Origin: Alviniconcha marisindica
Taxonomy: Eukaryota; Mollusca; Gastropoda; Provannidae
Length of the DNA stretch: 64,000 nucleotides
Assembly (NCBI GenBank): GCA_018857735.1
Contig: JABMCL010003192.1
Span: 292,501-356,500 of the forward strand
Direction of reading: 5' to 3'
Of this stretch, positions 61,724-64,000 are shown piece by piece; position 1 is the first letter of the stretch; every line of letters starts with the position of its first letter. Position numbers and translations under genes: made by a program. Under the pieces are notes generated by a model that saw only the letters and a list, made by a program, of their open reading frames with translations, was not told where the DNA came from and searched no databases.

Positions 61724-64000
61724 AAAAGGGGAAAAAATGACCTAACAGAAGATTTGGGAAGTTATCCATCTGTGGAAGAAAATCCACCTTTTCAATGATA
61801 CACTACACTTAAATCCTGCTAAAATTCTGTGGTTTGAAATAATTTTCTGACCTCAGATGCATAGATTGCAACAGACTGCCTGCAGATCACTACTTTTTGA
61901 TGCCTGTAGCTAACATGCAGCAGATCAACTTTATTCTAAGAGAAAAACATCACTGGGTATGTATATATATATATAGTTTTGTTGTTGTTGTTTTGTTTGT
62001 TTTTTCCTGCTCTAAGAATCCCACGATCAGTGCTTCAGCATGGGAGGGTGTGACAGATAAAGAAATGAGGTTGGAACATTTTGATCTTTGCCTCTCATGG
62101 GGGTAGATGACATAACAACCAGTGAAATGGCTGACTGTAGGCCTGTTTCCATCCTGTGTGTGGCTCACCAGGGTTTCTACCATTAATATTTCATCAGCTT
62201 GACAGCTATCTCCTCCATCAATCAATGTGATCCTTGTGAGACAAAGTGTCAACAGGGCAGCTATCACTTCATCATCTTGAATGATGCACACGACCTGACA
62301 TCTCCCATCCCTGAACGGTACCTGCTGTGCATGTGCGAGTGGTGGTGTGCCAGAGGTCTGTTTCATGCTAAATCTATAATTCAAGAGTCATGCACACTCA
62401 CACACACACTTTTTCTACCTTAGACATTTGGGATCTCAGGGCTTTTTTGTTTTTGCATTAGTTTGTTTGTTTACTGTGACTGTATGGACTGACTGGCATC
62501 CGAAGTTGTAATAATGTTAGCAATCAAACAAGCAATCTGATAATTTTTATTTAAAAAACAAATAAATAGGTTTTGGGAATTTAATGTCTGATATACCATA
62601 AAGGGTCACATCAGGATGAATTGAAAAAAGTAGCCACATATATATATATATAAAGAATAAATAGAAAAGCACACCCACACACACAAACAAGCACACAGAT
62701 ACACCATATAGATATACATGTATGTGCTTGTTTGTATATATATTACACCATCTTCCAACTACCATTTTACAAACAGGACAGTGCGTGCATTAAAACTCCT
62801 CCCCTGTTAATCAAGTCTTTATGAAAACACTATTTCACAAACTTATTTCAGGAATATATATTTTTTTTGCTCAGTTGAGTCTTGAAGAAAACGCTACTTC
62901 ACAAACTCATGTCAGGATCACATTTTGGCGCAGTCTTTTTGCTCTGAAGTTGTTCCAGCGATTACTGATAATGCTCTAGCTGAGCAGAGCTAGCTGGCCC
63001 TTCAATCCTATTCAGATTTCAGCAAAGTGGGCGGAGTAATATTTTATCTCATTATTCTGAAAGCAAATTTCAAATTCTAACAAAGAAAACAAAATTAAAC
63101 ATTCTAACTGATCACTCAGTAGTCATTGCTCCAAAGCAAAAAGCAATGATAAAACACAGCAACATTATGTCAGGGTCAGAGCATACAGAAAGACATGATG
63201 CCAAATGGATTCCCTATTCAGTTTTTGTATTTGAACCACCACCCCCCCCCCCCCCCCACACACACACACACACACAAAACAGAGGTTTTTTTAAACTTCT
63301 TTGCTGCATAAAAAAAATCTAAAAAAACAACAACAGTGCCTGATTTCATTCTTTATACAAATTATAGGCAAAAGTTTGCCTACCATTTACATTTTACCAA
63401 CTGATTGGTTGTTTACCTCTTTTTACGGTCCAACAGAAAAATAAATGGTGGACCATCGGGGAACATACTTTGCTTTACGTTGTTGTTTTTCTCTAAGTTC
63501 TGCCCTGTTTGGGGGCAGCTATGTAGACACTGTGTTCTGTTATTTCAACAGTTTAACTTTAAGTACAAACTAAGTGAGAGTTTCTATACAGTATCTTTTG
63601 AGTATCACTGTGCAAGTATAGAACATTTTGATTTAGGGTGGATGAATGTGTTGCCATATATGCATATATATGGTCCTGTGTGTATGAATCAAGTGAAACT
63701 AATTATCGGTATGGATACAGACACAACTGTATATATTATTATATATGGATGTTTGTATGCTTGTTGACTGCAAAATTATTTTTTACATGAATTTCTGTTG
63801 GTGCAACTTGCTGACACATGTTGATAGTGTGATTATTGTAAGATAAGTCTAATATCACTTATTTGAAAAGAAATAAAAAAGAAAGAATAAGACGGAACAA
63901 GTACAAACTGTTTCTGTTGACTCCAAACTTGCATTAACTTTGTAAGTATGGTATTGCAATGCAGAACTTTCAGACTGAAACAGGGTGAGTACTGATTTTG
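61720..64000. other. Right end of window, no supported gene
   Basis: A 145-codon minus-strand frame at 62384-61950 is not low-complexity but matches nothing I recognise and does not fit the missing C11orf16-like N-terminus. TATATA and poly-C/CA tracts lie at 61958-61975, 62637-62652 and 63239-63277. Confidence 0.4.

Noticed and set aside
61950..62384. 145-codon minus-strand frame as the missing N-terminal exon of the C11orf16-like gene
   Set aside because: It shows no similarity to the DUF4537 first half and ends in (CAA)n/TATA sequence. Not enough to call a gene.

Overview
The window is eukaryotic nuclear DNA. Coding exons are short, flanked by GT/AG introns, and scattered in a sea of (CA/GT)n, (GA/CT)n, (GACA)n and poly-G/C tracts, minisatellites, SINE-like and foldback elements. 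No bacterial operon, phage, CRISPR or plasmid structure is present. Gene content and repeat style point to a lophotrochozoan, most likely a marine gastropod mollusc. The evidence is a metazoan WSD1-like acyltransferase, a double-RWD RING protein, a C11orf16-like protein, very microsatellite-rich introns, and SINEs whose tails are GAGTTC-type microsatellites. The species assignment is inference.

Three genes can be reconstructed by splicing. (1) On the + strand, the 3' part of a wax-ester-synthase/DGAT (WSD1)-like acyltransferase: six exons between 460 and 14548 (460-805, 2236-2423, 3551-3670, 5134-5340, 6050-6235, 14360-14548), all joining in frame. They give the WSD1 C-terminal domain, a coiled coil and a Ser/Pro-rich tail; the catalytic N-terminal half lies left of the window. 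(2) On the - strand, a complete seven-exon gene at 43102-37343 encoding 326 residues with two RWD-like domains and a C-terminal RING-like zinc finger, a probable E3 ubiquitin ligase. (3) On the - strand, the last four exons (57980-51303) of a C11orf16-like protein with the end of a DUF4537/Tudor-like domain, a Pro/Tyr-rich stretch, a PP1-docking-like motif and a long charged coiled coil.

Layout: 1-14.5 kb is gene 1 with repeat-filled introns; 14.5-15.7 kb is an array made from its own last-exon sequence plus a purine-rich tract; 15.7-37 kb is gene-poor and holds microsatellites, minisatellites, TIR and foldback elements and SINE-like repeats; 37.3-43.1 kb is the RWD-RING gene; 43.1-51.3 kb is intergenic with a LINE remnant; 51.3-58 kb is the C11orf16-like gene; 58-64 kb is AT-rich sequence, probably its upstream intron(s).

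The most unusual pattern is that tandem duplications repeatedly begin exactly at exon ends. In three consecutive introns of the RWD-RING gene the tandem unit contains the authentic 3' splice site plus the first exon bases, producing trains of decoy acceptors. The stop-codon segment of the same gene is copied into its 3' flank. In gene 1 an acceptor flank, a donor with its exon end, and the terminal exon with its stop codon are each duplicated; the last forms an 87-bp, frame-preserving array. A 33-bp intronic minisatellite is open and in frame with the gene 1 last exon. Several inverted-repeat element families with two or more copies here also appear to be non-autonomous transposons. I could not assign them to named families without searches.
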